A DNA stretch of 64,000 nt from Meghimatium bilineatum (GCA_034231615.1 CM067299.1:11680469-11744468), one strand, 5' to 3'. Shown: positions 1 through 11,517, counted from the first letter of the stretch. A program made the numbers and translations. The notes: generated by a model not told the origin, from the sequence alone.

Positions 1-344
1 GTATACATGACAGTTGCTCAGGAAAGTGGGGGCCCTAAGCGATAGCTTATGTAGCCTATATGTAAATCCTTCACTGTATGGGTAGAATATATTTTATTTA
101 GAAATATGCTGGTGGAAAATGTGTTTTTGAAATATGTGTTGGTGGATATTATGTCTGCTTTGTTCGTATGTTACAAATGCACACAATGGAACAAGGGAAT
201 CATAGAATAGTAAAAGTATCATCTGAAAGTGACAAAGCGGGTACTATGTGTTGTTTGTCTACCCTATTCATGTCTAACATTATTAAGTCTGATTAAGATC
301 AATGTTTAAATTATTGTCAAGGAATCAACCAGTTCTCTATAGTA
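1..344. other. Unassigned AT-rich DNA
   Basis: No coding frame, RNA gene or clear repeat was recognised in this stretch. Confidence 0.5.
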
Positions 345-575
345 TACCTGCAGCAGGACCGTTTCCAATATAGATCTTCCAACATAATTAAGAAAGACCA
401 CATTCTTTAAATTTTTGTTGGTCACTATTTACATACTTGTTTTTGCATGCCAAAATTTAGCCAAGGCGATTCCATGTATATAAATAGTGACTAACAGAAA
501 TACCAACAATAATAAAAAACATAAAGAACAGGGTCCTAATTAATTCTTTGGGAAGGTCCTCTTAATCGTCGACGG
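345..575. mobile_element. MITE-like inverted-repeat element, copy 1
   Basis: The left arm contains GTTGGTCACTATTTACATA and the right arm contains its near inverse, TATAAATAGTGACTAAC. The centre has the shared TGCCAAAATTTAGCCAAGG-type sequence. The outer parts (around AGGACCG on the left and CGACGGTATCTCC on the right) are also loosely inverted. The same layout occurs near 3.9, 31.3, 53.9 and 62.1 kb. There is no coding capacity. I infer a non-autonomous DNA transposon family; the exact ends and target-site duplications are not resolved. Confidence 0.7.
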
Positions 576-882
576 TATCTCCTGGAGATTTTCAAAAAAT
601 AATAACAACAAACCCATCTTCCTAACCCACCTAAACAGAAACATGTCGTGCTTGTGATGCTATTACCTGCAGTAACTGAGAATATTAGATTCTATGACCT
701 TACACAAACTATTAATAACCTTGGGTGTTATCAAATCAACAGTAAAAACTCTACCTCCTCGTAAAGAACAAGAGTGGATATGCTTTTTCCTTTATGGTTT
801 ATTGTCGTGAATCATTTTCAAGAAGTCTTCCAAGAACTAGAATTGTAGGCAGGTCCTCAACAACATTCTGGAAACACTAGAC
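576..882. other. Unassigned DNA between MITE and first array
   Basis: AT-rich sequence without a recognisable gene or repeat. Confidence 0.4.
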
Positions 883-1436
883 TACAAGGTGGAGATACAC
901 AAAACCTGAAATACAAGGTGGAGACACACAAAAACTGAAATACAAGGTGGACGCACACACAAACTGGAATACACTGTGGAGGCACACACATACTGGACTA
1001 AAAGGTGGAGACACACACAAACTGGACTAAAAGGTGGAGGCATACACAAACTGGACTAAAAGGTGGAGACACAAAAATAAACTACAAGGTGGAGACACAC
1101 ACACACTGGACTAAAAGGTGGAGACACACAGAAACTGGACTACAAGGTGGAGAAACACACACACTGGACTAAAAAGGTGGAGACACACAGAAACTGGACT
1201 AAAAGGTGGAGAAACACACAAACTGGACTAAAAGGTGGAGACACACAAAAATAAACTACAAGGTGGAGACATACACAAACTTGACTAAAAGGTGGAGACA
1301 CAAAAAATAAACTACAAGGTGGAGACATACACAAACTGGACTAAAAGGTGGAGACACACAAAAATAAACTACAAGGTGGAGACACACACAAACTGGACTA
1401 CAAGGTGTTGAAACACACATACTGGAGTACAAGGTG
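883..1436. repeat. ~27-bp minisatellite, about 20 copies
   Basis: The core is ACAAGGTGGAGACACACACA followed by AACTGG. Units vary between CTACAAGG and CTAAAAGG starts and in the CACA stretch, so the period drifts by one to three bases. The last two units change GTGGA to GTGTTG and GTGTATA, which looks like array-edge decay. Minus-strand open frames here (VSPPFSPVCVCLHLVVYF-type peptides) are by-products of the repeat. Confidence 0.93.
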
Positions 1437-1584
1437 TATATATCTACTAGAGTCTGTGGGTGTCTATAATAAATCACAAAAACAATCAGAATTGAAATTT
1501 ACAATGTATAGATGCAATAATCTTGTATTTAAATATATTCTTTGATTTTATTTGTTGACATCGTGTATATTATTCACTTGAGTG

Positions 1585-1755
1585 CACTCGGGTTACTCCA
1601 TATGTCCTACGACCCTCTCAACGAAGCTGCACGGTGCCTACTGAGAGCACCACTTACAGCACGTAACTGGGTATCTTTAGGAGATACCCCCCAGGGATCT
1701 CTGAAAACAATCCACTTTATAAACAAGACAACGCGAGCAGTTCTTTGCTTCATAT
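1585..1755 (+). repeat. Dispersed repeat DR-B, copy 1
   Basis: This sequence matches the reverse complement of about 32.20-32.35 kb. Both share CCCTCTCAACGAAGCTGCA, a CAC(T)ACAGCACGTA-type block, a GGGATCTC/GAGGATCTC block and CTTTATAAACAAGA. Translation gives a degenerate peptide with PLNEAA in both copies. It is probably the edge of a transposable element; the family was not identified. Confidence 0.65.
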
Positions 1756-1759
1756 AGGA

Positions 1760-2750
1760 GGATGTTTCTACAACAGTAGAAAATCAATGACTTCAGTAAT
1801 GAACCGAACATAAAAATCGGGTTTACGCCTCATAAATATCCCATATTCTAGACCCGGAATCAGATTGATTATAATCCCTACTACTGATCACAGCATTTCT
1901 TTTAAAGTGGTAGGGATGCTCTTGTTTTTATTATACATGTTTTTATTTTATTTTTCGGTGGACTGTTCGAATTCGAGATGTCCGCGTCCACGGAACAGTA
2001 TTTACACAATCTAAGTTCCCTACATCATTCACATCACGTCGGCGGCATAGCTACGACAATAAATGTGCAGAGTTTTTTCCCTAACTACCCATTTTTTACT
2101 AACGTAAACGCCATCCGGGAATGTATTCATCAATAATTATGCCATTACTGTGTTTTTTTCTCCGGAAGATGTTGTTTGTTTATGGTCATTATTGTTGTCT
2201 CTTGAGAAATAAATGTCAGACACTTTTGCTTCGCATTTTTTTAAAGTAAACATTCGTATTTGTGATGTCGATTTAGTTGATTGTGTTGAGTGTAAAATAT
2301 GCGTCCCTCATTTGTTCACATGTTGAACAATTCTATTTTTAAGCAGTTTTACTCAAGTGAACAAATATTGGAGACATTACAGTAACTATAATAAATAAAC
2401 AGAAATAAACGATGAGCAATTAATTAAATACTGTAAAAATAATACAACACATACATTTACAAGTTAGATTAATGGCTAGTTCTGCACATAATTTTTTTTT
2501 TAAACCCACTTTTTTATGCTTTCGAAAACAAGTTTATTTTTTATAAATAGCAGAGTATCTATTTTCCGAAACAGTTTACATTTGCTGTCTATAGGCTATA
2601 GTTTTTTTTATTGTAAAGCGATTTAAATATCGTAGGGAAATTAGTAAAAATAACAGTTAATATAGTCTTCATCTTTGCATGTATGATTTTCGCCAAAACT
2701 GACATATTTGTGTGATTTTTACATATCTTCCACATTTTGTAAGGTAACCT
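1760..2750. other. Unassigned AT-rich DNA
   Basis: About 1 kb of AT-rich sequence with poly-T runs. I saw no gene, tRNA or repeat that I can name. Confidence 0.5.
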
Positions 2751-2754
2751 GATG

Positions 2755-3022
2755 AGATTTTCGTAAATATGCGTATGTTCTATAGCTAGAATATGACCAA
2801 TTTTCCGTGAATATGCGTATGTTCTATAGCTAGAATATGACAAATTTTCAGTGAATATGCGTATGTTCTATAGCTAGAATATGATCATTTTTCCGTGAAT
2901 ATGCGTATGTTCTATAGCTAGAATATCACCACTTTTCCGTGAATATGCGTATGTTCTATAGCTAGAATATGACAAATTTTCTGTGAATATGCGTATGTTC
3001 TATAGCTAGAATATGACCAATT
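2755..3022. repeat. 44-bp minisatellite, about 6 copies
   Basis: The unit begins GTGAATATGCGTATGTTCTA and continues through TAGCTAGAATATGAC(C/A)AATTTTCC. Unit starts at 2807 and 2851 give a 44-bp period. The core TTCTATAGCTAGAATA is an imperfect palindrome, so each unit could form a small hairpin. The first unit is truncated. Confidence 0.93.
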
Positions 3023-3540
3023 TCCATTTTGCTTACTGTTAAAGAACACAATTTTTGACAATCATCTTCATCATTAAGTGCCGTCTCCGCAATGAAGGCT
3101 GGCTGCAAATGACCTCCAACTTCCCCTATCTCTTGTTGTGGTGGTGCACTCTGCTTGTCCTCTGTACGCCTGCAGATAAGGTCAGCGAACTTACACATAA
3201 ACTAAAGTCCAAGTCTAGGATATACATATTGTTATTATACAACTCAGCTTCAGTCCATGCCCAGGCTATATATCCTGTGCTTATTTAAATAAGCTAATAT
3301 TGGGAACATGCCCTATTTCATTGCATTAAAAACAGTTAATTTCTTTGGTGTTAGAGTTGTTAGTGTTCTCGCCCAATAGACACAACCCTTTCCAAGTTGC
3401 TGGTGGCTCCAAAGCCGATCATTAGGCTACATTGTATTGTCGTATTAAATGTGATAGTTGCTACTATTAATTTAGCAATTCTTGAGTGGCGATATCATAC
3501 ACAGAATATACGTCAAGCAGTGATTAAAAGTCTGTTAAGT
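3023..3540. other. Unassigned DNA with a short dispersed similarity
   Basis: About 3054-3115 resembles 31612-31670: both contain GACAATCATC, a run of TCATCAT and a GTCTCCGCAATG block. The rest is unassigned. Confidence 0.4.
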
Positions 3541-3738
3541 CATTTTACTCAGTCCACCGTCTAAACAAGTTTACTCACTCCATAAATTGTGTGATTTGTA
3601 AAACATTTTACACAGTCCACCGTCTAAACAAGGTTACTTCACTCCATAAATTGTGTGATTTGTAAAACATTTTACACAGTCCACCGTCTAAACAAGTTTA
3701 CTCACTCCATAAATTGTGTGATTTGTAAAACATTTTAG
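3541..3738. repeat. 63-bp tandem repeat, 3 copies
   Basis: The unit starts CATTTTACACAGTCCACCGT and contains CTCCATAAATTGTGTGATTT. Starts at 3541, 3604 and 3668 give spacings of 63 and 64. The middle copy carries small insertions (AAGGTTACTTC). Confidence 0.92.
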
Positions 3739-3904
3739 AAATTTATTTGAGTGTCTACTCATTCACTTATATTGTTGTGTCTACTTTGTTATTCACGATA
3801 ATCAATACTTAAAGCTAGATGTATGGATCTTATGGACGGCGCTAACTTGAAAAATCATATGTTAATCTTAACTTTGACATGAATTAAATTCGCTTCAGAT
3901 TTAG

Positions 3905-4135
3905 TGCCTTAGATCGAATCCCTCGGCTTAAGAAGATCTATATACAGAAGTAGACAAGAACTCATCCGTTGCATTTTTTATTATTGTTGATAATTTCGTT
4001 GGTCACTATTTATATACTTGAAATAGCAATCCAAAAGTAGCCAAGAGCAACTAACGAATTGCACGAAAATAATCAAAATCAGCTTTTCAGGTCATGTTTA
4101 CCTTTCCGTACACAGGTCTGTATACAGATGTCCGG
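3905..4135. mobile_element. MITE-like inverted-repeat element, copy 2
   Basis: It contains TTCGTTGGTCACTATTTATA followed by the shared AATAGCCAAG-like centre. The right arm is degenerate. It belongs to the same family as the element at 31.25-31.51 kb. No coding capacity. Confidence 0.6.
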
Positions 4136-4139
4136 TCAT

Positions 4140-4730
4140 GCCTAGATACTGTTGTCACGCTTTCTCCCTGAATAGTCGCCCATGCCAAGTTTCGGCGCTG
4201 GTTGTAGTGTACGTTACAGGTTCTATAAAATATACACGTAAGGGGGCGAAACGTGTTGGAAAAAATGACATAATTACTTAATATCTGAATCCCCCCCTGG
4301 GTTGATCCTGTCTCTGTGTATATCCTATATTAATGCTCTGATAGAACACAGGTCTACCAGGCTCCTTACGTGATCTCAAAGAATACTATATATCTAGTGG
4401 TGTGTGGAGAATGTTCCCACATGGGGCAGTGGTTTGTTTTTCATTATAATCAATGGAATATTCATAATCTGCCCATTTGTTAATGGAAAAAATAACAGCA
4501 CATACTGATTTCTAACAGTTTACCTGCAGTAGAACAATAATATATGTTTGCAGATATGTATTATATACATCTATACATATGTATACATTAAGCCATACGT
4601 AATTCATTTGTTGTGTTCTAACTGACCTAATGGAAGCGCTAGCTTAAAAAAAAAAAACTTTCATTATTGCATGTTTTCCTGTGAAGGAGATCAGGGGCTT
4701 TCTATGAGCTCTGGAAATAAAGGCCGCTGT
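4140..4730. other. Unassigned DNA
   Basis: AT-rich, with a C run near 4292 and a poly-A stretch near 4646. No gene recognised. Confidence 0.4.
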
Positions 4731-4734
4731 GCCA

Positions 4735-4895
4735 TAGTAGACGCTACGACATGTACAGGAAGGATTGTGATTGTTCCTCTGAAAGAAAAAATCCGGTCCT
4801 AACCGCGGATTGAACTCGGGACCACTAGGGTCTGAGAACGGCGTTCTAACCACACGGCCATACACTTCTTCATGAGCTCCACTAGAAGCGCTTGA
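4735..4895 (-). mobile_element. tRNA-headed SINE, minus strand
   Basis: The reverse complement starts with TGGCCGTGTGGTTAGAACG, which resembles a pol III A box. About 35 bases later GAGTTCAATCC resembles a B box. Downstream is a body containing GGACCGGATTTTTTC and a GCACAGCGGCCTTTATTTCC block. A functional tRNA is unlikely because no acceptor stem closes after the T-arm. Other copies of this body were not found in the window. Confidence 0.6.
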
Positions 4896-4924
4896 GTTTA
4901 TATAAATATGACGTATACATCCCA

Positions 4925-5745
4925 CTTTTGTTTTAATAGAATATATAAGAGTTTCTCTACATTTCGTTAACTAGCTGTTGTTTTTGATGAAATCTTAGAG
5001 CTGTACATGTCAATTAATATAGGATTGAGAACAAAACTCGAGAGCTATATAATTAACTGAAAAATAAACTAACCTCTGATCTTTTTGTAAAATAAGCTAC
5101 TTATTGTGAAACCTGCTTTATTAAGTGTACTTTATTATGTTCGTAAGAACGTAGAAATTAACCGGAGCAATAAAATAAGCCTAATAATCACTAAATCCAG
5201 CGTACAGTAACCATTTACAAATTGTAGTCAATAATTAAGACACTCTAGTATTCGCGTAAATCTTCTACTGCATAAGTGGACTCACTAATATCAATCTAAA
5301 CCCAATTTACGCAAGATAAGGTTAGAACGCTTCCAATGACAACTATGTCGATACTATCTGTAATAGCACAACAAAAAGATATAGTACGTAAACTGATACA
5401 TGTGGAAGAATATTACTGCTGATTATTTGCAATATTGTGTTTTTCTTTTATGCTTTTATGTCACAGAGAAACATCTCAAAAGACTATGTGGATTAGGCTG
5501 GATCCTACTAATGTGATGAGCGCGCACCACCTTCTACTTAATAATGACATAGTTATTCGATCAAAGCAAACTACATCGATCACTTTTCATATTGTCAGGT
5601 TATATAGAGCCCAGTGTTAGTGTTGTATTTTGTAATGAACAACCGTGTACTCAGTTACGGTATAATAATCCAAGTGTCAGGGAAATACTACAAACTGACG
5701 TGGGTCGTAATAACATAGAGCTATCTGTAAGATTTCATTGATATT
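4925..5745. other. Unassigned AT-rich DNA
   Basis: No supported gene or repeat. Short open frames here lack any recognisable domain. Confidence 0.4.
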
Positions 5746-5747
5746 GT

Positions 5748-5925
5748 GATTCTTCTTCTTCTTCAGCGTTCATTTTCAAGGTCCCGCTGGATTTCTCTTG
5801 TAACAGAACAATTGTCCTACAAGATTTCCAGTTGAATGTAGTCCAGAGAATGGAAATACGTTGTATTGCCGTTTTATTTGCGCCAGAGGCCCAACACATC
5901 CGTGTTCGGTGGAGATATTGTGATT
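5748..5925 (-). mobile_element. Dispersed repeat DR-A (GAA-tailed), copy 1
   Basis: On the minus strand the element ends with AACGCTGAAGAAGAAGAA. Upstream are CATTCTCTGGACTACAT and CGCAAATAAAACGGCAAT blocks shared with the copies at 11.5 and 36.9 kb. A simple-repeat tail at one end with variable 5' length is typical of a LINE or SINE 3' terminus. I infer a retroelement 3' end. Confidence 0.7.
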
Positions 5926-5929
5926 ATTA

Positions 5930-6875
5930 TTACCGTTACTTTGACCACAACATATTTTTAATTTTCTAACATGTGTTGTTTGTTATATTTTACCATATTT
6001 GTGCTTTTATTGTTCTCACTATGTTTAATAATTATTTTGTTATTAATATTACTATCCGTTCTAAACATTTCTTTCGTTATATGGAACTATCTAGAAAAAT
6101 AGTAAGATACATTCACTTTAATGGACTAAAATAATCTTTGTTTTTGTGATGAACTGTCAGATTCGTTTATTCTACGTGACCTCTATTGTGGGGGTTTCTG
6201 AACTATGGATGCCAAAATTATTGATCCTCGACGTGTGTTCCTTATCTAAGATTACATTAAAGGTTTCATCAATTTCAACCAAATTAATGTATTCACTGTA
6301 GTATTTTGTTATATTTACATCTTTTTTTATGTATGCATTTATTTTTTCCCGGCTGTGTGACTGATACTTAGAGCGGTTCGGTGGTGATGATGTTACAATA
6401 ACTGCTTTACTTGTGAGCAGGCAGCTCTTAATAGTGCATTGACATTCTGAGAAATGCATAGGTTCTCCACAGTTGACTAACCGAGATGACACTCAAATAC
6501 ATAATTTGTTTCTTTTCTCAAAGACATGGTTGCGTTAGTGGGGTTTATGGATGCACGTTTCATTACCGAAGGGCGGCTTTTCAGTGTGTCAGTATCAGGG
6601 GATCACAGATTCCTGCTAGGAGTGCAGAATATCCGTCTCAGCTAACTATATGATCATTCTTTCGTCAAATCTGTTTATCAATCTGCAGTAATGGCACACC
6701 TAGAATTCCCCCTCACCTATGAGTCTGCCATAAAAGGACAAAACTTAAAGATGCAATCGTGTCTGTCCTGCATCTCTCCGCCACCCATTGGGACAATTTG
6801 ACAGAAAACAAAAGTAAGAAATTCAGTCAAGACATGCCAAGACAAAGAGATTTTCACAGTATCAGGTTGTTAGCT
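5930..6875. other. Unassigned DNA with one 106-codon minus-strand frame
   Basis: The frame at 6172-6492 (minus) starts MSSRLVNCGEPMHFSECQC and shows no recognisable domain, repeat or membrane segment. The surrounding sequence is AT-rich. I cannot support it as a gene. Confidence 0.25.
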
Positions 6876-6964
6876 TATCTCCGAACTTTCCTTAGTCATC
6901 TCCTACGACATGGATGAATAGAAGACAGTGGTCCTATTCTTTACACCCTGAACTCCAGACCCGG

Positions 6965-7160
6965 GTTTCCAAACAGTCTGTGGAAAGAAAAGTTGATAGC
7001 GTATCTTGTTCGCCACGTAGCCATCAACCCAACATTTTTTGACTGTAGTAATTTTCTAAGCAATATAAATACGACAAGTAGTTTTCCGTTACTTTCTGAA
7101 CCTGTGACAGGGATCGAACTCGGTATCTTGGCCGTCACAGACCACTCCGCCACAGAGCTG
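6965..7160 (-). mobile_element. tRNA-headed SINE family S1, copy 1
   Basis: The reverse complement begins CTGTGGCGGAGTGGTCTGTG (A-box-like) and then has GAGTTCGATCCC (B-box-like). It continues into a body containing TTCAGAAAGTAACGG, an AAACTACTTGTCGTATTTA block and ACTACAGTCAAAAAATG. The body is shared with copies at 8.8-9.0, 47.7-47.9 and 52.4-52.5 kb. It is non-coding; the open frames across it are incidental. Confidence 0.8.
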
Positions 7161-7395
7161 GCAGTCTGTGGAGTAGTTGATATTGCTTAATTCCTAGACT
7201 GATGATACACCTATTGTATGTAATGTCACTGGCTACGTCTAAACAAAACATGTTTTAATGATTATTAGTAGTAAAACAAGTTCTCTAACGATGGATGTGT
7301 GTATCGTAACGATAGGCCTAACCTGGCTGGAGTCTGAAGTATCTCCTCATGCATGCATTCTGAGTTACTCCATGAGTATGACTCAGAAAGACAAA

Positions 7396-7576
7396 CCAAG
7401 TGAAGTACATATGAAGTACCAAGTGAAGTACATATGAAGTACCAAGTGAAGTACATATGAAGTACAAAGTGAAGTACATATGAAGAACCAAGTGAAGTAC
7501 ATATGAAGTACTAAGTGAAGTACATATGAAGTACCAAGTGAAGTACATATGAAGTACCAAGTGAAGTGCATATGAA
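7396..7576. repeat. 23-bp minisatellite, about 8 copies
   Basis: The unit AAGTGAAGTACATATGAAGT followed by ACC recurs at a strict 23-bp period (for example 7398 and 7421). Substitutions are few (TACC/TACA/AACC). All minus frames are open and give YVLHLVLHM-type peptides. It lies just upstream of an RNase H LINE relic. Confidence 0.95.
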
Positions 7577-7599
7577 ATCGATGACTAATTTGAGGGGGC

Positions 7600-8010
7600 T
7601 AAAATGTTGTCTCGCTCTGCAAAATCACTGCTTACCTTTTTTACCGAACACTGCGAGAAATTAGCTCTCACCATTATTTTACCGGACACGCTGGGAAACG
7701 AGCGCTCACCTTTGTTACCGGACTCGCTAGGAAACGAGCGAGATGGTAAGGTGTGCCCGGTTTTGCTAATACAGGTGGTAATTATGTGGAGAGAGTAGAC
7801 ATTCTCAATGCTCTACGAGAGTCTACTCGATCGGAGACATTTCAGGTCAATGAGCATTACTCAGTATCCAGAATGCGTGAAAAGGGAGTAAGGATCGTCG
7901 TAGCACGGACAAAACACAACTCGAAAATTTCAACAACAAAAAACAACAATGAACTAGCACAGAACAGGAACATTCTGCCCTTACACCCTGATAGATTTAC
8001 TCCAGCTTAG
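7600..8010 (+). mobile_element. LINE RNase H / C-terminal relic with triplicated motif
   Basis: The plus strand contains a degraded form of the RNase H segment that normally reads PGHAGVxGNExADRLA in LINE proteins. Here it appears as LPDTLGNERS and LPDSLGNERDGK, with a third, more degraded copy before them. After this, RVDILNALRESTRSE and a SRMREKGVR segment line up with RVDILNGLWENARKND and TRIRELGLK in the relic at 31.8 kb. The segment between GNER and RVDILNAL is frameshifted. There is no intact reverse transcriptase. RNase H would cut the RNA strand of the RNA-DNA hybrid during retrotransposition; this copy is dead. Confidence 0.7.
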
Positions 8011-8094
8011 ACCTGAACACATAATGACATGTCCTGTGTGGACCTGTTTAGAAAATAAGACACAAATAGCTGAAAGTAGTTACTGTCAATGAAA

Positions 8095-8195
8095 TCACTA
8101 CATCCATAACATTACTGGGTTGAAGGAAACATCCATAACATTACTGGGTTGAAGGAAACATCCATAACATTATTGGGTTGAAGGAAACATCCACA
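8095..8195. repeat. 29-bp tandem repeat, 3+ copies
   Basis: CATCCATAACATTACTGGGT followed by TGAAGGAAA recurs at 8101, 8130 and 8159, and a partial unit follows at 8188. Confidence 0.92.
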
Positions 8196-8800
8196 ATAGG
8201 ATATGCCACCATTTCGACCATTTGTTGACGTGTCTCGAAAGAGAAGCAGAGGATAGCTACACGGTTGAACGTCATGGATGTTGTAAGAGGCGACTGTATA
8301 GGTTTGAGAAGAGTCTTCCCTCTTTTTTAATGTTTATTTTTTCTCTCTGTTGTACTTTATCTTTTGAGATCTTCTTTATTATGATTTAATCTGCTCTTAT
8401 TCTCTTCCTTTTTTCCTGTATATTATTCTAGCTTATTTCCGATTGTACATCCCCTAACGTATGATTTTTTTCTTATTCCATATTTTGTTTCTTGTTTTCT
8501 TGTGATATATTTATTGGCGAGATTTTTACAGTGTTTAATTATTAGCTGTAATCAGATTATGAATTCCATATTTTTTTGCAATCCTGTTTTTGGAATTCTG
8601 ACGTCGTTTTTAATCTTCTTAATGTGTTTCTCAGATTTTCGTTAATTATATTTATATTTGTCATCATTTTAATTTGTATTTTTGTCTACCTCGTTTTATG
8701 CCTTAAATAACAATCAGAAATCAGTGTAATCACATGTGTTTGTTTTTGGAGCGCGTTTATTGTTGTGTTAAGTATGTTAAGTTATGTCAATGTACCTCTA
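8196..8800. other. Unassigned AT-rich DNA
   Basis: TGTAAGAGGCGACTGTATAG near 8281 resembles the 'AGTCGCCTCTTACGAC' block of DR-A on the opposite strand. The remainder is poly-T-rich and unassigned. Confidence 0.35.
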
Positions 8801-8804
8801 GATA

Positions 8805-9015
8805 AAATTTGGTCGCATATCTTATTAAAAAAACAAACTATCTACCAATAATTTTTGGCTGTAGTGATTATCTAGGCATTATAAATGCGATTAGTAGTTT
8901 GCCGTTGCTTTCTGAATGGTGCGGATTCACAATTGCATGTGACGAGTTTCGAACCCGATATTTTGGACGCCACAGACACGCTCTTTACAACGCGACAACA
9001 GAGCCGAGCGTACAT
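8805..9015 (-). mobile_element. tRNA-headed SINE family S1, copy 2
   Basis: The reverse complement contains TATCGGGTTCGAAACTCGTC (B-box region). The body TTCAGAAAGCAACGGCAAAC then ACTAATCGCATTTATAATG then ACTACAGCCAAAAATTATTG matches copy 1 and the plus-strand copy at 52.4 kb. The A-box region is degenerate. Confidence 0.8.
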
Positions 9016-9019
9016 CTGG

Positions 9020-9525
9020 TTACAAGTATAAATTTGCATGCATGCAGCTTAATTATTTTCACCTGCTGTTTCCTAGATACCTTCTTGGTGTACCGTTGAA
9101 AGGATCACATTCCAGACATGAATATTCTGAAAATAACTAAGATAGAAAGAATCTGTGTCTTGTTGACCAAGTTTCATCTAGGTGACATTGTCCGTGTGTC
9201 AGACGAAAGTCGTCCAAAGAGACTTCAGTAGTGAAATGTGTGTAGGTAAGCGCTCAAGCTAAGGCCAGGACACCCGATTAAAGAAATGATGGAAGACATC
9301 TTTAAAGCACTACAGGGTTGACCTAAGATATTTGGAAATACTAGTTTTTGACCATTCATTATGGAACTGTGAGAAAATAGCGGAAATTAAAAGACTCAAA
9401 CATTGTAGTACGCTACATGCGATTCAAATGAGATACAATAGGGGAAATTAGACGTTTTCCCCTCCTGTCAAGACTTACTAAATTCCTGCTCACATTACAA
9501 CCGGTCTTTCTGTTCGACTCGTACC
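9020..9525. other. Mostly unassigned DNA
   Basis: About 9390-9490 (GTCAAGACTTACTAAATTCC and neighbours) resembles part of 61.6-61.75 kb (CTCAAGACTTACTACATCCC), which suggests another dispersed element. Nothing else was recognised. Confidence 0.4.
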
Positions 9526-9527
9526 CG

Positions 9528-9800
9528 ATTCTTCTTCTTCTTCTTCTGCGTTCGTTCTAAAACTCCTGCAGAATAGCAGGATGTAGTCCGGAGAACGGAA
9601 TACGTTGTATCATGGTTTACAGCATTGCTGCGATATCTGCGCCTTTCGGCCTGACACATCCTACTTCAGTGTGGCTTTGGATCACTGACCCTATATGGGA
9701 TGGGACAGCCAACTCCATCCCATAACCTCCTTAGTCGCCTTTTACGACATGCGTGGAAGGTAAACAGTGTTGCTATTCTTTGCTCCCCTTTCGGGCCCCG
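9528..9800 (-). mobile_element. Dispersed repeat DR-A, copy 2 (long form)
   Basis: The GAA-type tail on the minus strand is followed inward by CTGCAGGAGTTTTAGAACGA, a CGGACTACATCCTGCT block and a TGTAAACCATGATACAACG block. The far end carries TTAGTCGCCTTTTACGACAT on the plus strand. This long version matches 23.7, 39.1, 49.2 and 61.9 kb. I recall a similar 'AGTCGCCT(C/T)TTACGAC' repeat as common in mollusc genomes. Confidence 0.7.
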
Positions 9801-11387
9801 GCAAAACACGGGTGATATCCGATTGACACCATCTTGTTCAGACTTGCTTCAGACCGTCTGTCAAAACGAATAACGACACATATACACAGCGTAACATGAA
9901 CGACATATAATTTTTTTCGTATTTCATACATCACTCCGCGTGATTGATCTGACTGTTTCCCATGGCACTGATAAGCTAGAAAAACAAGTATACGCAAAGT
10001 GTCTCATCACATCAGCCAAGATGATAGACACTGTTTGAGATGAACAAGCAGTGGGCATTATCTGGAAAATTGCTTGGTTAAAATGAAATCATTGATTTAA
10101 TATGTTATACATCTCCAAATCCTAACCAATGTTTGGATGTAAGGTATTCCGATCGTAGAATGTACGAGAATATTTTCGAACATCAATGGAAGAAGCGATA
10201 TGTTGACAGACAATAATAGACAAGTGCGCTCCAACAAAAACATCACCAGCAGGAAGGTAAAACAAACCTATGTTCTAGTCTCATCATTACGTGATTGAAA
10301 AGACAGACAAGATGGATGATGGGTGAAGAAGCAATACATCATTCATGTACGTGAGAGAACATATTGGTGTCATTAATTCAGCTGGTTGTTCTGTACTGTA
10401 ATTATCTTTACAGCCAGTGTCTGTCTTATATCATTTAAAATATCTGATTTTCCTGTATATATGGTATAATTTCATATAATTGAATGTAACGTGTCTTTGC
10501 TAAATTGTACGTATCTTGTAGAATTCTAATTGTGTTTGCACACACAGGTTAATTATTTTGAAGTATTTTTGTATATTTGAAGTATCTTGTATATTTTCAT
10601 ATATTTTTGTTCTTAAAATTTTTGTAACCTGATTTAAGCGAGTGGTGTATGACAATCGAAACATATACATTCTACTAAAAGTAATTTGTATAATAAGTTT
10701 TAAGAAGGGTCATGAGTACCAGAACATGGGGAAATGGGAGCGGGATAAACGCATTTCTATGAAAATTGTTAAAAAATGTTACGTTTTCAGAATTACCACA
10801 AATATCGTGTGACGTATTAAACACACATACCAACATCCTCTCATTCGAATAATGTAACCGCTACACTAGCCATTAATCAGCTGACAAGCTGGTTAATTAA
10901 CTAAACAGAGGTCTAATCATTCACGACCTTTTCACAGATAGTGATGCAGTTGAAGAAATGCAGTTATGTCCATAAATTATGTCAAGAATGTTTATGCACA
11001 TTTTTTAACTCTTCTTCCACTGGTCAACAATTGTCCAGTATTTAGGAACCCCTGCTGTCTACTTATGTTACTGTTTCCCCAATCCCTCATACATTTTTGT
11101 GCAGATAATGTACGAAAAAACACTTGAATGATTTGTTTCACATTTCTGTAGAGTATTTAAAATTAAAACAATTTAGGTGGTGCATAAATCACCATTTTTA
11201 ACGTTAACTTTTGTCACCCCCTGTTAATCAATATTATCAATGGTCTGCTTTGTCGCAACACTGAAAAATGTTTTAGATTTTCTGCGAGCGCCACTAGAAA
11301 TGATTTGGGCCACACTATAAAGGGCCACATTTAGTTCGTTTACGTTTTATAGCTGAAGAGCCCATAAACAACAAGAAAACCATTTAA
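9801..11387. other. Unassigned AT-rich DNA, 1.6 kb
   Basis: No supported gene, RNA or tandem array. Open frames are short and lack recognisable motifs. Confidence 0.45.
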
Positions 11388-11402
11388 TTACGGAGTTATC
11401 CA

Positions 11403-11437
<35 letters not shown>
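11403..11437. repeat. (GT)n/(TA)n microsatellite
   Basis: A short TGTGTGTATA stretch runs into about 13 TA dinucleotides. Confidence 0.95.
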
Positions 11438-11517
11438 GGAAGACTAGTTTAATAGATTGTATGTGAGGGAATGGACAGAAACTAAACATGAATATCTTTA
11501 AATATTTGTACTTGTGT

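Noticed and set aside
1140-1477. Small Cys/Pro-rich peptides on the minus strand
   Set aside because: They are translations of the 27-bp minisatellite in shifted frames.
4780-4870. Functional tRNA gene
   Set aside because: A- and B-box-like sequences are present but a paired acceptor stem is not, and a SINE body follows.
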